A stretch of DNA of 64,000 nt from an uncultured Eubacteriales bacterium (GTDB taxonomy: Bacteria > Bacillota > Clostridia > Oscillospirales > Acutalibacteraceae), in the NCBI GenBank assembly GCA_934541115.1, contig CAKTDF010000012.1:5243-69242 (forward strand), in the 5' to 3' direction. The notes under the pieces were generated by a model, which ran no database searches, was not told the origin of the DNA, and worked only from the letters and a program-made list of their open reading frames with translations. Below, piece by piece: positions 25,363 through 34,122 of the stretch. Numbering within the stretch: the first letter of the stretch is position 1; every line of letters begins with the position of its first letter. Position numbers and translations under genes: made by a program.

Positions 25363-26457
25363 GTGAAAGACAAAAACCGCTCAACCATCGGTGACTTTTT
25401 CTTCGACAGTTTTATCTACTCGCTTCCGGTATTTTTCATTTTCAGATACCGCCTGTTCAGTCCTCTCAGTTCTGTCAGTCGGTCAACGTCTATAATAGTC
25501 TGGTGGGTGCTGGCTGTTGTGCTGCTCTTTTTAGGCTGCCTTGCGGCAAAAACCACACGCAGAAATACCGTCAGCATTTTTACAAATATTTTTCTGCCGG
25601 TTGAGGTTTACTTTCTTCTCGTTTATGCCGAACACCTTTCAAAAGGTTACCTTGCCGCAATTGCCGCTTCTGTAGCCGTTGCCGCCGCATACTTTGCACT
25701 GGTAATGTTAAACCCAAAAAGCAAAAAGAAAAACGCAAACCGTCTGCCCGGCTTTACATACAGAAAGATTCGCTTTGCCCTTTTGGGCTCAAAAACAATA
25801 GCCGTTGCTCTTGTTTTTGTTCTGCTGTGTCCGCTGTTTGTAAAGGTCTACTTCGGTCACGGAATACGCTCATCAAATGCGGATTACTCCGTAAATCTGA
25901 GCGATGAAGAATTGTGCGTCGCTAACAACCGCGATATAATAGCAAAACTCGACGATGAGGTTTGGGATACATTTGACCTTCAAGAAAAGCTTGATATTCT
26001 CGGAATTATAAAAAACATTGAGCTGAAGCATTTCGGTATCGAACGTGAGATACGCCTTGAAACACGGAAAATGAGTCAGTTTCAGCTCGGCTATTACTCA
26101 CATGAAGATCATACCGTTATGATAAACATAGATTATCTTGAAAAGGAATCAATAGAAAATGTTCTGGACTCCCTGCTGCATGAAATGCGCCATGTTTATC
26201 AATTCCGCTGCATTGAGCTTTTTGACAGTGTTGATGAGGAATACAAAAACATGCTTTTGTTCACGCAAATTTCCATAATGAAGAACGAAAGCGAAAACTA
26301 TGTGGACGGCACAGAAGCAGACAAGTATGCCCAATACTACTCCCAGGAAATTGAAATTGACGCAAGGCGTTACGGCTCGGAACGCAGCAAGTTCTATTTT
26401 GAAATTGTTAAGCAGGAAAAAGAGGGTCTGTCAAAGGACAAAACAGCAGCAACCTAA
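25363..26457 (+). CDS. multi-spanning membrane protein with HExxH metalloprotease motif
   Basis: 364 residues from the GTG at 25363, selected because GGAGAG lies 8-12 bases upstream; a TTG at 25348 lies before that site. Four or five membrane helices occupy residues about 20-175. A soluble domain follows whose core is DSLLHEMRHVYQF, an HExxH zinc motif near residue 272. A possible downstream glutamate ligand lies in EIEIDARRYG near 335. This layout suggests a membrane-anchored metallopeptidase, probably acting on the cytoplasmic or outer face near the membrane. I do not recognise the family. The N-terminal DFFFDSFIYSL resembles the segment before the first helix of the previous gene. Confidence 0.78.
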   Translation: MKDKNRSTIGDFFFDSFIYSLPVFFIFRYRLFSPLSSVSRSTSIIVWWVLAVVLLFLGCLAAKTTRRNTVSIFTNIFLPVEVYFLLVYAEHLSKGYLAAIAASVAVAAAYFALVMLNPKSKKKNANRLPGFTYRKIRFALLGSKTIAVALVFVLLCPLFVKVYFGHGIRSSNADYSVNLSDEELCVANNRDIIAKLDDEVWDTFDLQEKLDILGIIKNIELKHFGIEREIRLETRKMSQFQLGYYSHEDHTVMINIDYLEKESIENVLDSLLHEMRHVYQFRCIELFDSVDEEYKNMLLFTQISIMKNESENYVDGTEADKYAQYYSQEIEIDARRYGSERSKFYFEIVKQEKEGLSKDKTAAT

Positions 26458-26642
26458 GCCTGCATTGTAAGTATTTTGTAACAAATTTGTGACAATTTAT
26501 ACACACTTTCTTTTTCATTGCGTAATTTGTATGCCTTATAATGTGTGTTGTTTCTGTGCCCTTACAAGGGTGCAGAAAATTGCCGCCCGAAAAGGACGGC
26601 ACGGTTGACCGGTTTTTGCCGCAAACGAAAGGATTTGAAATA

Positions 26643-26708
26643 ATGAAAAATTCATTCAAGCGCTTTGTTTATGCTTTTGAAGCGCAGCCAAAGGAGGGAA
26701 GAAAATGA
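26643..26708 (+). CDS. 21-residue leader peptide coupled to the MBOAT gene
   Basis: MKNSFKRFVYAFEAQPKEGR plus K. The ATG follows AAAGGA at a fair distance, and its TGA overlaps the ATG of the next gene (ATGA at 26705-26708). An AAAGGAGGG ribosome binding site for the next gene lies inside it. The overlap suggests translational coupling or a leader that tunes the acetylation genes. It could be chance. Confidence 0.4.
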   Translation: MKNSFKRFVYAFEAQPKEGRK

Positions 26709-28339
26709 GCCTTTCATACCTGCTTTTTGCCGGTAAATACTCAATCATGACCTCGTATTTTTCAAATGCGTTTTTATATTTCTTCCTGCCCGCAAGCATT
26801 CTCGGCTTTTTCGTTATGCCTAAAAAAGCCAAGAAGTATTTTCTGCTTGTTGCGAGCCTCGTTTACTTCTGGCTCGTCAGCGGAAAGCTTATTATCTATC
26901 TGCTGCTTTCAATTTTAGCAGTTCATTACTTCGGACTGTGGCTTGACCGAATACGGACGAGGCAATCCGAGGTCGTTAAAGCAGCAGAAAAAGAGGAACG
27001 CAAGCAAATTAAAAAAAGCTTTCAAAAAAAGAGCCGCCTTGTGCTCGGCTTTGCCGCCGTTCTTCACATCGGTCTTTTGCTTGTGCTCAAGTATTCACCG
27101 TTCTTCACGGAAAACCTCAATGCCCTGCTTGAAGCTCTGAATGTTTCAACACGGCTTGAAATTCCGTCATATCTTATGCCCATTGGCATCTCGTTTTATA
27201 CGCTCCAAGCAGTGTCATATCTGTTTGACGTTTATCGCGGAACCGCCAAGGCAGACGAAAACATTTTCCGCCTCGGTCTTTTCATGTCGTTTTTTCCGCA
27301 GATCGTTGAAGGTCCCATCTGCCGCTACAACCAAACCGCAGAGCGCCTCTGGAACGTCACGCAGATAGACTACCACAACTTTTTGCTCGGCATTCAGCGC
27401 ATTCTTTTCGGCTACATGAAAAAGCTTGTTGTTGCAGACAGGCTCAATCCCTTTATCAACGAAGCATTTGACCACTACGCCGATTATGACGGTCCTCTTC
27501 TCGCCCTCGGCGCATTGCTCTACACCGTTCAGCTTTATATGGACTTTTCCGGAACGATGGACGCGGTTGTCGGCATAGGTCAGATTTTCGGCGTTGAAAT
27601 GCCGGAAAATTTCCGCAGACCGTTCTTTTCAAAAACGATCTCCGAATTTTGGCAGCGTTGGCATATCACTCTCGGAACATGGTTCAAGGACTACATTTTC
27701 TATCCCGTCACCATGTCAAAGGCGATGAAAAAGCTGACCTCTGCCGGACGTAAAAAGCTCGGCAACCACTTCGGTCCCCTGCTTTCCGGCGCCGTTGCGC
27801 TGTTTTGCGTATGGTTCTGCAACGGACTTTGGCACGGTTCCGCATGGCATTACATTTTCTTCGGTATGTACCATTTTGTGCTCATTCTCTCCGGTGAGAT
27901 CATTGCACCTGCGGTCAAGCTTTTCCAAAACAAGTTTCATATCAATTCCGAAACTCTTTCATACAGAATTTTTCAGATTCTACGTTCAACGGTTCTCGTT
28001 ATTTTCGGCGAGCTGTTTTTCCGCGCAAACGGACTGAGAGCCGGATTTGCAATGACAAAAATCATGTTCACAAAAGTGCACTTTACTGCGCTGAATGATG
28101 TGACATTGCGCCCGTTCGGTATTGATACCAAGGATCTTTTCATTGTGGGTGTTGTTGTTCTCATCGTCTTCATTGTAGGTCTGCTCAAGGAAAAGGGAGT
28201 TGACGTGAACGAAAGAATTGCCTCGCAGAACGTTGTTGTCCGCCGTGTGATTCTTTATGCACTCATCATGTTCATCATCATTTTCGGCGCATACGGTCCG
28301 GGCTATGTTCCCGTTGACCCGATGTATGCCGAGTTTTAA
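26705..28339 (+). CDS. MBOAT-family O-acyltransferase (AlgI/PatA/DltB-like)
   Basis: 544 residues, about 11 membrane helices. Typical MBOAT features: SYLLFAGKYSIMTSYF-type N-terminus, GISFYTLQAVSYLFDVYRG near residue 165, MSFFPQIVEGPI near 200, SEFWQRWHITLGTWFKDYIF near 315, and WFCNGLWHGSAWHYIFFGMY near 370 with the active-site histidine. The protein transfers acetyl groups through the membrane to a partner that acylates a surface polymer. The partner is probably the SGNH-like protein encoded 12 bases downstream, as in algI-algJ/patA-patB pairs. It starts overlapping a 21-codon leader. Confidence 0.93.
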   Translation: MSLSYLLFAGKYSIMTSYFSNAFLYFFLPASILGFFVMPKKAKKYFLLVASLVYFWLVSGKLIIYLLLSILAVHYFGLWLDRIRTRQSEVVKAAEKEERKQIKKSFQKKSRLVLGFAAVLHIGLLLVLKYSPFFTENLNALLEALNVSTRLEIPSYLMPIGISFYTLQAVSYLFDVYRGTAKADENIFRLGLFMSFFPQIVEGPICRYNQTAERLWNVTQIDYHNFLLGIQRILFGYMKKLVVADRLNPFINEAFDHYADYDGPLLALGALLYTVQLYMDFSGTMDAVVGIGQIFGVEMPENFRRPFFSKTISEFWQRWHITLGTWFKDYIFYPVTMSKAMKKLTSAGRKKLGNHFGPLLSGAVALFCVWFCNGLWHGSAWHYIFFGMYHFVLILSGEIIAPAVKLFQNKFHINSETLSYRIFQILRSTVLVIFGELFFRANGLRAGFAMTKIMFTKVHFTALNDVTLRPFGIDTKDLFIVGVVVLIVFIVGLLKEKGVDVNERIASQNVVVRRVILYALIMFIIIFGAYGPGYVPVDPMYAEF

Positions 28340-28351
28340 GGGGGTGCTGTC

Positions 28352-29308
28352 ATGAAAAAGTATTTTAAACTCGCCTGGCGTTTGCTCTCCTTTGCGTTGG
28401 TTCTGCTTGTTTTGATATTCGGCGCTTCTCTGATTTTTCAGCCCAAGGGCAACTCAAAAGAATCGGGCATGCTTGACTCAACAGCCAACGGTATCCTCGG
28501 CGAGCCGGAAAACACAATTGACGCACTCATAATCGGCGACAGCGAAGCCTACAGCGCATTCATTCCGCTGAAGATTTGGATAGAGAGCGGAATTACATCA
28601 TACGTTTGCGCAACCTCTGCGCAGGTGCTCTGCTATTCATACGAGTTTTTGGAAAAAACCTTTGAAAAGCAGCAGCCGCGAATTGTTATGCTCGAAACAA
28701 ATGTAATCTACCGTGCGTTTTCTTCTTCCGATATTCTGATGCAAAAGCTCTCTGAAAAAATGAGCGTTTTTCGCTATCATGACCGTTGGAAAACGCTGAG
28801 TTTGCGTGATTGGTCTTTCGGCGTTGACCTTTCAAGCACAGAAATCACAAAAGGCTATATTTATAACAACGCTGTCTCTCCCGCATCGACCAAGGACTAT
28901 ATGAAACCCTCTCCCTTTGAAGAAAGCTATCCGAAGCAAAGCGCAAAGTACGTCAAAATGATGCGTGATTTTTGCGAGGCCAACGGCGCAAAGCTTGTTT
29001 TAGTCAGCTCGCCGAGCACAAAAAACTGGAACATGCCGCGCCACAATGCCGTTGAAAAGCTTTCAAAAGAGCTTGGCGTTGAATATCTCGACCTCAATCT
29101 GATGAGGAAACAGATTCCCATCAACTGGCAGCTTGAAACAAAGGATAAAGGCGACCATCTCAATTATTCCGGTGCAACAAAGGTTTCTGTTTTCCTTGCA
29201 AAGTATCTGCAAAAAACTGACCTTTTCAAAGACAAAAGAGACAACCGGGCGTATGCGCAATGGAATGATGCGGTAAAGCAGTTTAACGACAGCATAAAAA
29301 CGAGCTGA
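28352..29308 (+). CDS. membrane-anchored SGNH-hydrolase-like acetyl transferase partner
   Basis: 318 residues. One N-terminal membrane anchor (LLSFALVLLVLIFGASLIF), then an extracytoplasmic domain with IIGDSEAYSAF (block I GDSx nucleophile serine) near residue 62 and KGDHLNYSGATK (DxxH) near 267, the two catalytic ends of SGNH/GDSL folds as in DltD, AlgX and PatB. Expected to receive acetyl groups from the MBOAT protein encoded just upstream and put them on a cell-wall polymer or polysaccharide. Ribosome binding site AAGGGGGTG. The acceptor polymer cannot be told. Confidence 0.85.
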   Translation: MKKYFKLAWRLLSFALVLLVLIFGASLIFQPKGNSKESGMLDSTANGILGEPENTIDALIIGDSEAYSAFIPLKIWIESGITSYVCATSAQVLCYSYEFLEKTFEKQQPRIVMLETNVIYRAFSSSDILMQKLSEKMSVFRYHDRWKTLSLRDWSFGVDLSSTEITKGYIYNNAVSPASTKDYMKPSPFEESYPKQSAKYVKMMRDFCEANGAKLVLVSSPSTKNWNMPRHNAVEKLSKELGVEYLDLNLMRKQIPINWQLETKDKGDHLNYSGATKVSVFLAKYLQKTDLFKDKRDNRAYAQWNDAVKQFNDSIKTS

Positions 29309-29605
29309 AACCGCAGCAAGCTCAAAACTGACTTTACAGTCAAATAAACACAAAGGACCATATTTCATAAAGCTGAGGCTTGCTATGAAGTATAGTCCTT
29401 ATTTGCTGCCAAAAATGAGTTTCTCCTTTTAGTGTTTTTCAACCCGCTGTACTATGTATACTTCAAAATAACGCTTTTGTCATCTGATGACATGCTCCTT
29501 TGAATTTAAACTCTACTTTTTTTGCGCCTGCTCTTGACTAAAGGCACTTTTATAGTTTAATATATTAAAGTTAGTTTGATAATTAATATTCTATAGGAGT
29601 GATCT
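29309..29605 (+). promoter_or_regulatory. intergenic region with hairpin and sigma-A promoter for the ECF S-component gene
   Basis: 29353-29400 forms an imperfect hairpin (AAGGACCATATTTCATA with TATGAAGTATAGTCCTT), likely ending the upstream transcript. A promoter TTGACT (29534-29539) with TAATAT (29558-29563, 18-base spacing) leaves only about 40 bases of leader, too short for a vitamin riboswitch. Nothing else is seen. Confidence 0.6.
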
Positions 29606-30175
29606 ATGATGGAAAAAACAACAGTAAAAGCTCTGCCGCGCTTTTCATTTAAAGTTCAGACCCTCGCAATGCTCGGCTCACTCGTTTCGGCTGTTGCTCT
29701 GCCGCAGCTTTTTCACGTTGTCGGTTCGGTTTCCGGTCTCGGAACAGCTCTCGGCGCAACGTTTTTACCGATGCATCTGCCGATTATTTTTGTCGGCTTT
29801 CTTGCCGGTCCGTATGCCGGTCTTGTTGCAGGCGCGCTTGCTCCGGTTGTGAGCTTTGCCGTTTCCGGTATGCCAAACCTCACAATGCTGCCGCTTATGG
29901 TTGGCGAGCTTGCCGCTTACGGCTTTTTTGCCGGACTTCTCAAAAACAACAAAATGCCCTCGTTTTTAAAGCTGCTTTCCGTTCAGCTTTTGGGCAGACT
30001 TGTTCGCGCGGCTGTTACTCTCATTGTGGTTCTCACCGTCTCCGGAACAAGCGTCACACTCTCCTCAATCTACACGAGCATAGTCACAGGTCTCCCCGGC
30101 ATACTTCTCCAGTGGGCGACTTTGCCGCTGCTGCTCTTTTTCGTCCGCAGCAAACTCGGAAAAACAGAGGAATGA
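29606..30175 (+). CDS. ECF transporter S component (vitamin/cofactor uptake)
   Basis: 189 residues, five or six membrane helices. FLPMHLPIIFVGFLAGPYAG near residue 55 followed by GLVAGALAPVVSFAVSGMP is the characteristic S-component pattern (HLP...G...GP..G...G...P..). Such proteins bind a vitamin or similar small molecule and work with a shared EcfAA'T module encoded elsewhere. The first and second codons are both ATG; GGAG is 6 bases before the first. The substrate cannot be assigned, and no riboswitch is present to hint at it. Monocistronic, with a terminator at 30213. Confidence 0.82.
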   Translation: MMEKTTVKALPRFSFKVQTLAMLGSLVSAVALPQLFHVVGSVSGLGTALGATFLPMHLPIIFVGFLAGPYAGLVAGALAPVVSFAVSGMPNLTMLPLMVGELAAYGFFAGLLKNNKMPSFLKLLSVQLLGRLVRAAVTLIVVLTVSGTSVTLSSIYTSIVTGLPGILLQWATLPLLLFFVRSKLGKTEE

Positions 30176-30212
30176 TCTGAAAATTACAGATTCCCTCACA
30201 TAAGTCACAAGC

Positions 30213-30252
30213 AATTGCCCCGACGTCTTAAATGATGCCGGGGCAATTATTA
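30213..30252. terminator. terminator after the ECF S-component gene
   Basis: AATTGCCCCG pairs with CGGGGCAATT around a 16-base loop, followed by ATTAT. It lies between convergent genes. Confidence 0.8.
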
Positions 30253-30368
30253 TAAGCTGTTCTTTTAAGAAATTGGATCCATAGCAATAGCACGCAATTG
30301 AGGTGTTGCGCAGCGGGATCTTCGTCCGTGTTGTGCCAAATTTTTCATGCGGTATAACGGTGACAAAT

Positions 30369-31448
30369 TCAATCATGGCTCGCAATGCAATTTGCACGGG
30401 GTTGACTCAGATGTAAAAGAACATCTGTTTTTTCAAGCAGGCAGTCATAGCCCACTGCGAGTCCAACCGTCAGAACAAAGCAAAACAATGTGAAAAGCAA
30501 CGGTTGTGACGAAAGCCCTGCTCTTTTCATAATTATCATCGGTATTCGCTGAAAGATGTACACGCTGAAAACGTGCTTTCCAAAAAAGCGCAAAACCCGA
30601 TTGTTCACTGAAAAATTCACCGTGAACAATACGACCAGCAAAGCAAACACAAGTGCTTCCGGAATAAAAATCTTCCTCGTTTTGCCGCAAATTTCAAGCA
30701 AAACGGCAAGACAGGAAAATAGTATCAGATTCACTGAAAGCGCCGCAATGCGATTTTTTTTGCTCTTGAAAAGAAAAGCGTCCGTTTTCTCTTTGAAAAT
30801 GTAATACCACATTCCGAGCGGATAGCAAAGCAGAGTATCATACCACCAATAGCTGCCGCGCTTGAAGTAATACAGAACGCCTACGGAAGCAACGCAAAGC
30901 ACAGTCAGCACAGCGGTACCGGCAAAAAGCTTTTCCTTTGCAAAAATAAAGACAAAAAACGTCAGCGCATAAAGCAGCAGAATATCAAAAACAAACCAGT
31001 TGCTGTTGCCTACGCCCGAAACACCGACAAAAGAAAGCAGCAGCCGTTTGACCCCATAGCTTTTACCGACAAGCAGACCGACAGCATAAAAAACGGGAAT
31101 CGTCAACGCAAAGTGATACCACACGCGGAAAAACCTCTTTGCAGGTATTGTTTTGACATAACCGGGCTTTTTTTCAAGACTGAGAGCGATGCCGTAGCCG
31201 GAATAAAAAAGGAACATAACCACCATAAGCTGGCTGAGAATGCTCATCGCCCATCTGAACGAAACATCAAGGAACCCGCCCGAAAGCTCTGTGTACTGCA
31301 TAGAATGCGACAAAAAAACGATTATGACAAAAATTCCCTTGACTGCTCCTGTCTTTTGCTGAGACATATAGTCAGGAAACCCGTTTTTAAAGTCCGCCTT
31401 GAACCCAAAAAGGCAGAGAATCAAGAGAGGGACAAAAAACAAACTCAT
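30369..31448 (-). CDS. membrane acyltransferase, acyltransferase-3 family
   Basis: 359 residues, about ten membrane helices. GIFVIIVFLSHSMQYTEL carries the conserved first-helix histidine, and MVVMFLFYSGYGIALSLEKK the following loop, as in OafA-type acyltransferases. KRFFRVWYHFALTIPVFYAV and SNWFVFDILLLYALTFFVF fit the fungal/bacterial fucose-4-O-acetylase-like branch. It probably acylates a surface glycan. Its start overlaps the stop of the aminotransferase gene by four bases (ATGA), an operon arrangement without an obvious functional link. Confidence 0.85.
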   Translation of the reverse strand: MSLFFVPLLILCLFGFKADFKNGFPDYMSQQKTGAVKGIFVIIVFLSHSMQYTELSGGFLDVSFRWAMSILSQLMVVMFLFYSGYGIALSLEKKPGYVKTIPAKRFFRVWYHFALTIPVFYAVGLLVGKSYGVKRLLLSFVGVSGVGNSNWFVFDILLLYALTFFVFIFAKEKLFAGTAVLTVLCVASVGVLYYFKRGSYWWYDTLLCYPLGMWYYIFKEKTDAFLFKSKKNRIAALSVNLILFSCLAVLLEICGKTRKIFIPEALVFALLVVLFTVNFSVNNRVLRFFGKHVFSVYIFQRIPMIIMKRAGLSSQPLLFTLFCFVLTVGLAVGYDCLLEKTDVLLHLSQPRANCIASHD

Positions 31449-32620
31449 CTCTTCACCTTTTCGCTTTCTGTTTTAAAGCGTTCAAAAACAGTTTCAAGCA
31501 GCGACTTCGGCACGGCGATATTGAGTCTCACAAAGCCCCTGCCCTCTTCTCCGAACCATGTGCCCATGGTAGGAACAACGCCGACCTTTTCAATAAAAAA
31601 TCGCTCCAGTTCATCTTCATCAAGACCGAGAAAAGAAGCATTGAGCCATGCAAGATAAGTGCCCTCATGCTTTGAAATGAACGCGCCGGGAATATTCTTT
31701 TTGAGGTATTCATCAAGAAAACGAAAGTTTTCTCCCACAACGGCATTCATCTCGTCAAGCCAGTCATCACACTCGGTATATGCGGCAATCGTTGCAGGAT
31801 AGGCGGTGCAGTTAATGCAGGAATACCCATCGCGTCCGATTTGCGCCGTGAAATCATTTCTGAGCTTTTCATTTGCAATTACTATATTTGAGGTTGAAAG
31901 TCCGGCAACATTAAAAGACTTTGAAACGGCGGTGCAAACAACGGTATTTTCATTAAAGCGGCTGTCAATACTTGTAAAAACGCTGTGCGCAGCATTGCAG
32001 ATGTCAAAGTGTATCTCATCGGAAACAATGAGGACAGAGTTTTTAAGGCAAATCTCCCCAACTCTGCAAAGCTCCTTCCTCGTCCATACCCTGCCAACAG
32101 GGTTGTGCGGCGAGCAGAGAATGAGCATTTTGTTGTTTTTGTCTTGGCAGAGCCGTTCAAGCTCTTCAAAGTTCATTTTATAAGTTCCGTTTTCAAAAAT
32201 CAGAGCGTTGTTCACAACGCGGCGGCGATTGCTTTCAACAGCCGCTGTGAACGGGCGGTAGACGGGACGCTGAATTATCACGCCGTCACCCTCATTTGTA
32301 AAAGCACGCACAGCCGTATTGATTGCGGCAACTATGCCGTATGTCGGAACGATCCATTCAGGCTCAATGCTCCAGTTATGGCGGCGCGCCATAAAATCGC
32401 AAACCGTCTTTCTGTATCTTTCATCCGGACCGGTATAGCAGAAAAAGCCTTTTTGTGCAAATGCCGATACCGCGTCCCTGATTGCCTGCGGTGCGGCAAA
32501 CTCCATGTCTGCGGTTGAAAACGGAAAAGCGCCTGCGTTCTTTTTGCCGTTTTCGCAGGACGCCCATTTGAGCGAACCGGTGTTACATCGGTTTGGTACG
32601 GTAAAAAAATCGTATTTCAT
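31445..32620 (-). CDS. PatB/MalY-family PLP-dependent aminotransferase or C-S lyase
   Basis: 391 residues from the ATG at 32620 (AAAGGAG upstream; the longer open frame is not used). Fold-type I PLP enzyme: AFPFSTADMEFAAPQAIRDA at the N-terminus is the PatB/MalY signature (WVADMDF-like), SPHNPVGRVW near residue 165, SDEIHFDI near 200, and the PLP lysine in AVSKSFNVAGL near 235. Members are cystathionine beta-lyases, releasing homocysteine, pyruvate and ammonia, or related aminotransferases; MalY also regulates. The reaction here is most likely cysteine/cystathionine C-S cleavage. First gene of a two-gene unit with the acyltransferase. Confidence 0.9.
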   Translation of the reverse strand: MKYDFFTVPNRCNTGSLKWASCENGKKNAGAFPFSTADMEFAAPQAIRDAVSAFAQKGFFCYTGPDERYRKTVCDFMARRHNWSIEPEWIVPTYGIVAAINTAVRAFTNEGDGVIIQRPVYRPFTAAVESNRRRVVNNALIFENGTYKMNFEELERLCQDKNNKMLILCSPHNPVGRVWTRKELCRVGEICLKNSVLIVSDEIHFDICNAAHSVFTSIDSRFNENTVVCTAVSKSFNVAGLSTSNIVIANEKLRNDFTAQIGRDGYSCINCTAYPATIAAYTECDDWLDEMNAVVGENFRFLDEYLKKNIPGAFISKHEGTYLAWLNASFLGLDEDELERFFIEKVGVVPTMGTWFGEEGRGFVRLNIAVPKSLLETVFERFKTESEKVKR

Positions 32621-32703
32621 CTTCTCTTTCTCCTTTTCGCCGCTTACTGCGGCTGTCAAGTTGAATGTAACATACTTTAAATCAATTGTCAATGAGCGAA
32701 AAC

Positions 32704-32746
32704 AAAAAGGCGCGCGGTACCAAAAAAGGTTCCGCACGCCTTTTTT
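32704..32746 (-). terminator. terminator of the zinc ABC operon
   Basis: GGCGCGCGGTACC and GGTTCCGCACGCC form a stem around AAAAAA. On the minus strand it is followed by a T-run, seven bases after the lipoprotein stop. Confidence 0.8.
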
Positions 32747-32752
32747 ATTACG

Positions 32753-33283
32753 TCAGACAACAAAGTGTTCAACGTCAATAAACATATATTTTTGCCCGCC
32801 CTCCTCATACTGAGAAAGCTTTCCGACCATTGAAACCGTTGTATAATCCTCAATGCTCTCAGGCACACTGTCTCCGTAAAACTCGATGTTCCATGCCGCA
32901 CAGCAGCCCGTGTCGTCATACCCGAAAGTAATATTGTAATCTTTGTTTGTGCCATCACTGTGATATTTCTGATAAGTTGCCGTGAGTCTGACCGTTTTGC
33001 CCACATAGTCCTCAGGGGCGTTATAGATAGATGACATTTGGGCAGTGGTCATTGTTTTATTCATTGAGGAAAAATCAATGTCAACATCATATTTTTCAAG
33101 CTCTTTAGCCTTTTGAATTTTTATTTCATCGGCAGCGGCGTCCTCTGTAACAGGCAGCGTTGAGCCTGACGGAATCAGCGCGGTGTCTGAGCCTTGAGCG
33201 CTGCCGTCGGCGGAATTTGCGCCGCAGGCGCAAAGCGAAAGGCTGAGCAGGATAAGCATTAAAACAGCACATATTTTTTTCAT
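32753..33283 (-). CDS. lipoprotein of the zinc ABC operon, OB-fold-like
   Basis: 176 residues. Lipoprotein signal MKKICAVLMLILLSLSLCAC (lipobox LCAC), an acidic Ser/Ala linker, then a compact C-terminal domain from about residue 85 (APEDYVGKTVRLTATYQKYH; SMVGKLSQYEEGGQKYMFID). This resembles the OB-fold domain found in YcgQ-like and other metal-linked envelope proteins. Last gene of the four-gene metal ABC unit; its start overlaps the permease stop (ATGA), and its ribosome binding site AAAGGAGG lies inside the permease gene. It may assist zinc handling at the membrane; the exact role is unknown. Confidence 0.82.
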   Translation of the reverse strand: MKKICAVLMLILLSLSLCACGANSADGSAQGSDTALIPSGSTLPVTEDAAADEIKIQKAKELEKYDVDIDFSSMNKTMTTAQMSSIYNAPEDYVGKTVRLTATYQKYHSDGTNKDYNITFGYDDTGCCAAWNIEFYGDSVPESIEDYTTVSMVGKLSQYEEGGQKYMFIDVEHFVV

Positions 33284-34122
33284 CTTTTTGTACCTCCTTT
33301 TAGTACGTCAATAATTATGCATATGATGAATACAGCCAACTCAACGGCAACAATCGTTGAACCGACCGGCGTTGAATAAATGATTGAAACGAGTATGCCG
33401 CTGACGGCACAGAAAACAGAAAGCACCGCCGCACCGACCATTACCCCGCGAAAGCTTTTGAAAAGTCTCATTGAACAGAGCGCAGGAAAAACTATAAGCG
33501 CGGAAATGAGCAGAGCCCCCACAAGATTCACCGCAAGAACAATAACAACGGCGGTTGTTACGGCAAGAATCGTGTTGTATACCCCGCACTTTGTTCCGAC
33601 GGCACTTGTAAAACTTTCGTCAAAGGTCACGGAAAAGATTTTGTTATAAAACAGAGCAAAAACGGCAACCACCAGAACCGCCAGCACAACGCAAACGGCA
33701 ACATCGCTCCTTTTGAGCGTGAGTATTGACGTTGAGCCAAAAAGAATGCTGCACACATCTCCGCTCAGATTGGTTGTTTGTTTTGAAAAAACGTTGAGAA
33801 AAAGATAGCCGAGCGCAAGGGCAGAAACTGAGATCACCGCAACACCGCTGTCTCCCCTCAGCTTTGAGCGCCCTCCGCGAAGCAGCAGAACAGACGCACC
33901 TATAGTTGCCGGAAGAGAAACATAAAGCGGAGCAACAGAAAAGATCATTGCCACCGTCGTTGCGCCGAACGCAACATGAGAAAGACCGTCGCCGATGAGC
34001 GAATATCTGCGAAGAACGAGTGTTACACCGAGAAGCGCCGCGCACAATGCAATCAATACGCCGGCAAGGAGCGCGAAACGAACAAAATCATACTGAAGAT
34101 ATGAAGACAGCTTTTCAAGCAT
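33280..34122 (-). CDS. znuB: zinc/manganese ABC transporter permease
   Basis: 280 residues from the ATG at 34122; a GTG nine bases further upstream abuts the AAAGGAGG ribosome binding site and is unlikely. Eight or nine membrane helices; GDGLSHVAFGATTVAMIFSV near residue 45 is the family signature, and VGALLISALIVFPALCSMRL near 205 is the late conserved segment. ABC-3 family, which forms the channel for zinc or manganese with ZnuA and ZnuC. Overlaps znuC by eight bases and the lipoprotein by four. The metal is most likely zinc given the His-rich binding protein. Confidence 0.93.
   Translation of the reverse strand: MLEKLSSYLQYDFVRFALLAGVLIALCAALLGVTLVLRRYSLIGDGLSHVAFGATTVAMIFSVAPLYVSLPATIGASVLLLRGGRSKLRGDSGVAVISVSALALGYLFLNVFSKQTTNLSGDVCSILFGSTSILTLKRSDVAVCVVLAVLVVAVFALFYNKIFSVTFDESFTSAVGTKCGVYNTILAVTTAVVIVLAVNLVGALLISALIVFPALCSMRLFKSFRGVMVGAAVLSVFCAVSGILVSIIYSTPVGSTIVAVELAVFIICIIIDVLKGGTKR

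Noticed and set aside
25146..25394. 82-codon hydrophobic plus-strand open frame before the HExxH gene
   Set aside because: No ribosome binding site, overlaps the real GTG start at 25363, and composition follows the AT-rich background.
29309..29605. Possible vitamin riboswitch before the ECF S-component gene
   Set aside because: The clear promoter at 29534-29563 leaves only about 40 bases of leader, and no riboswitch core was recognised.
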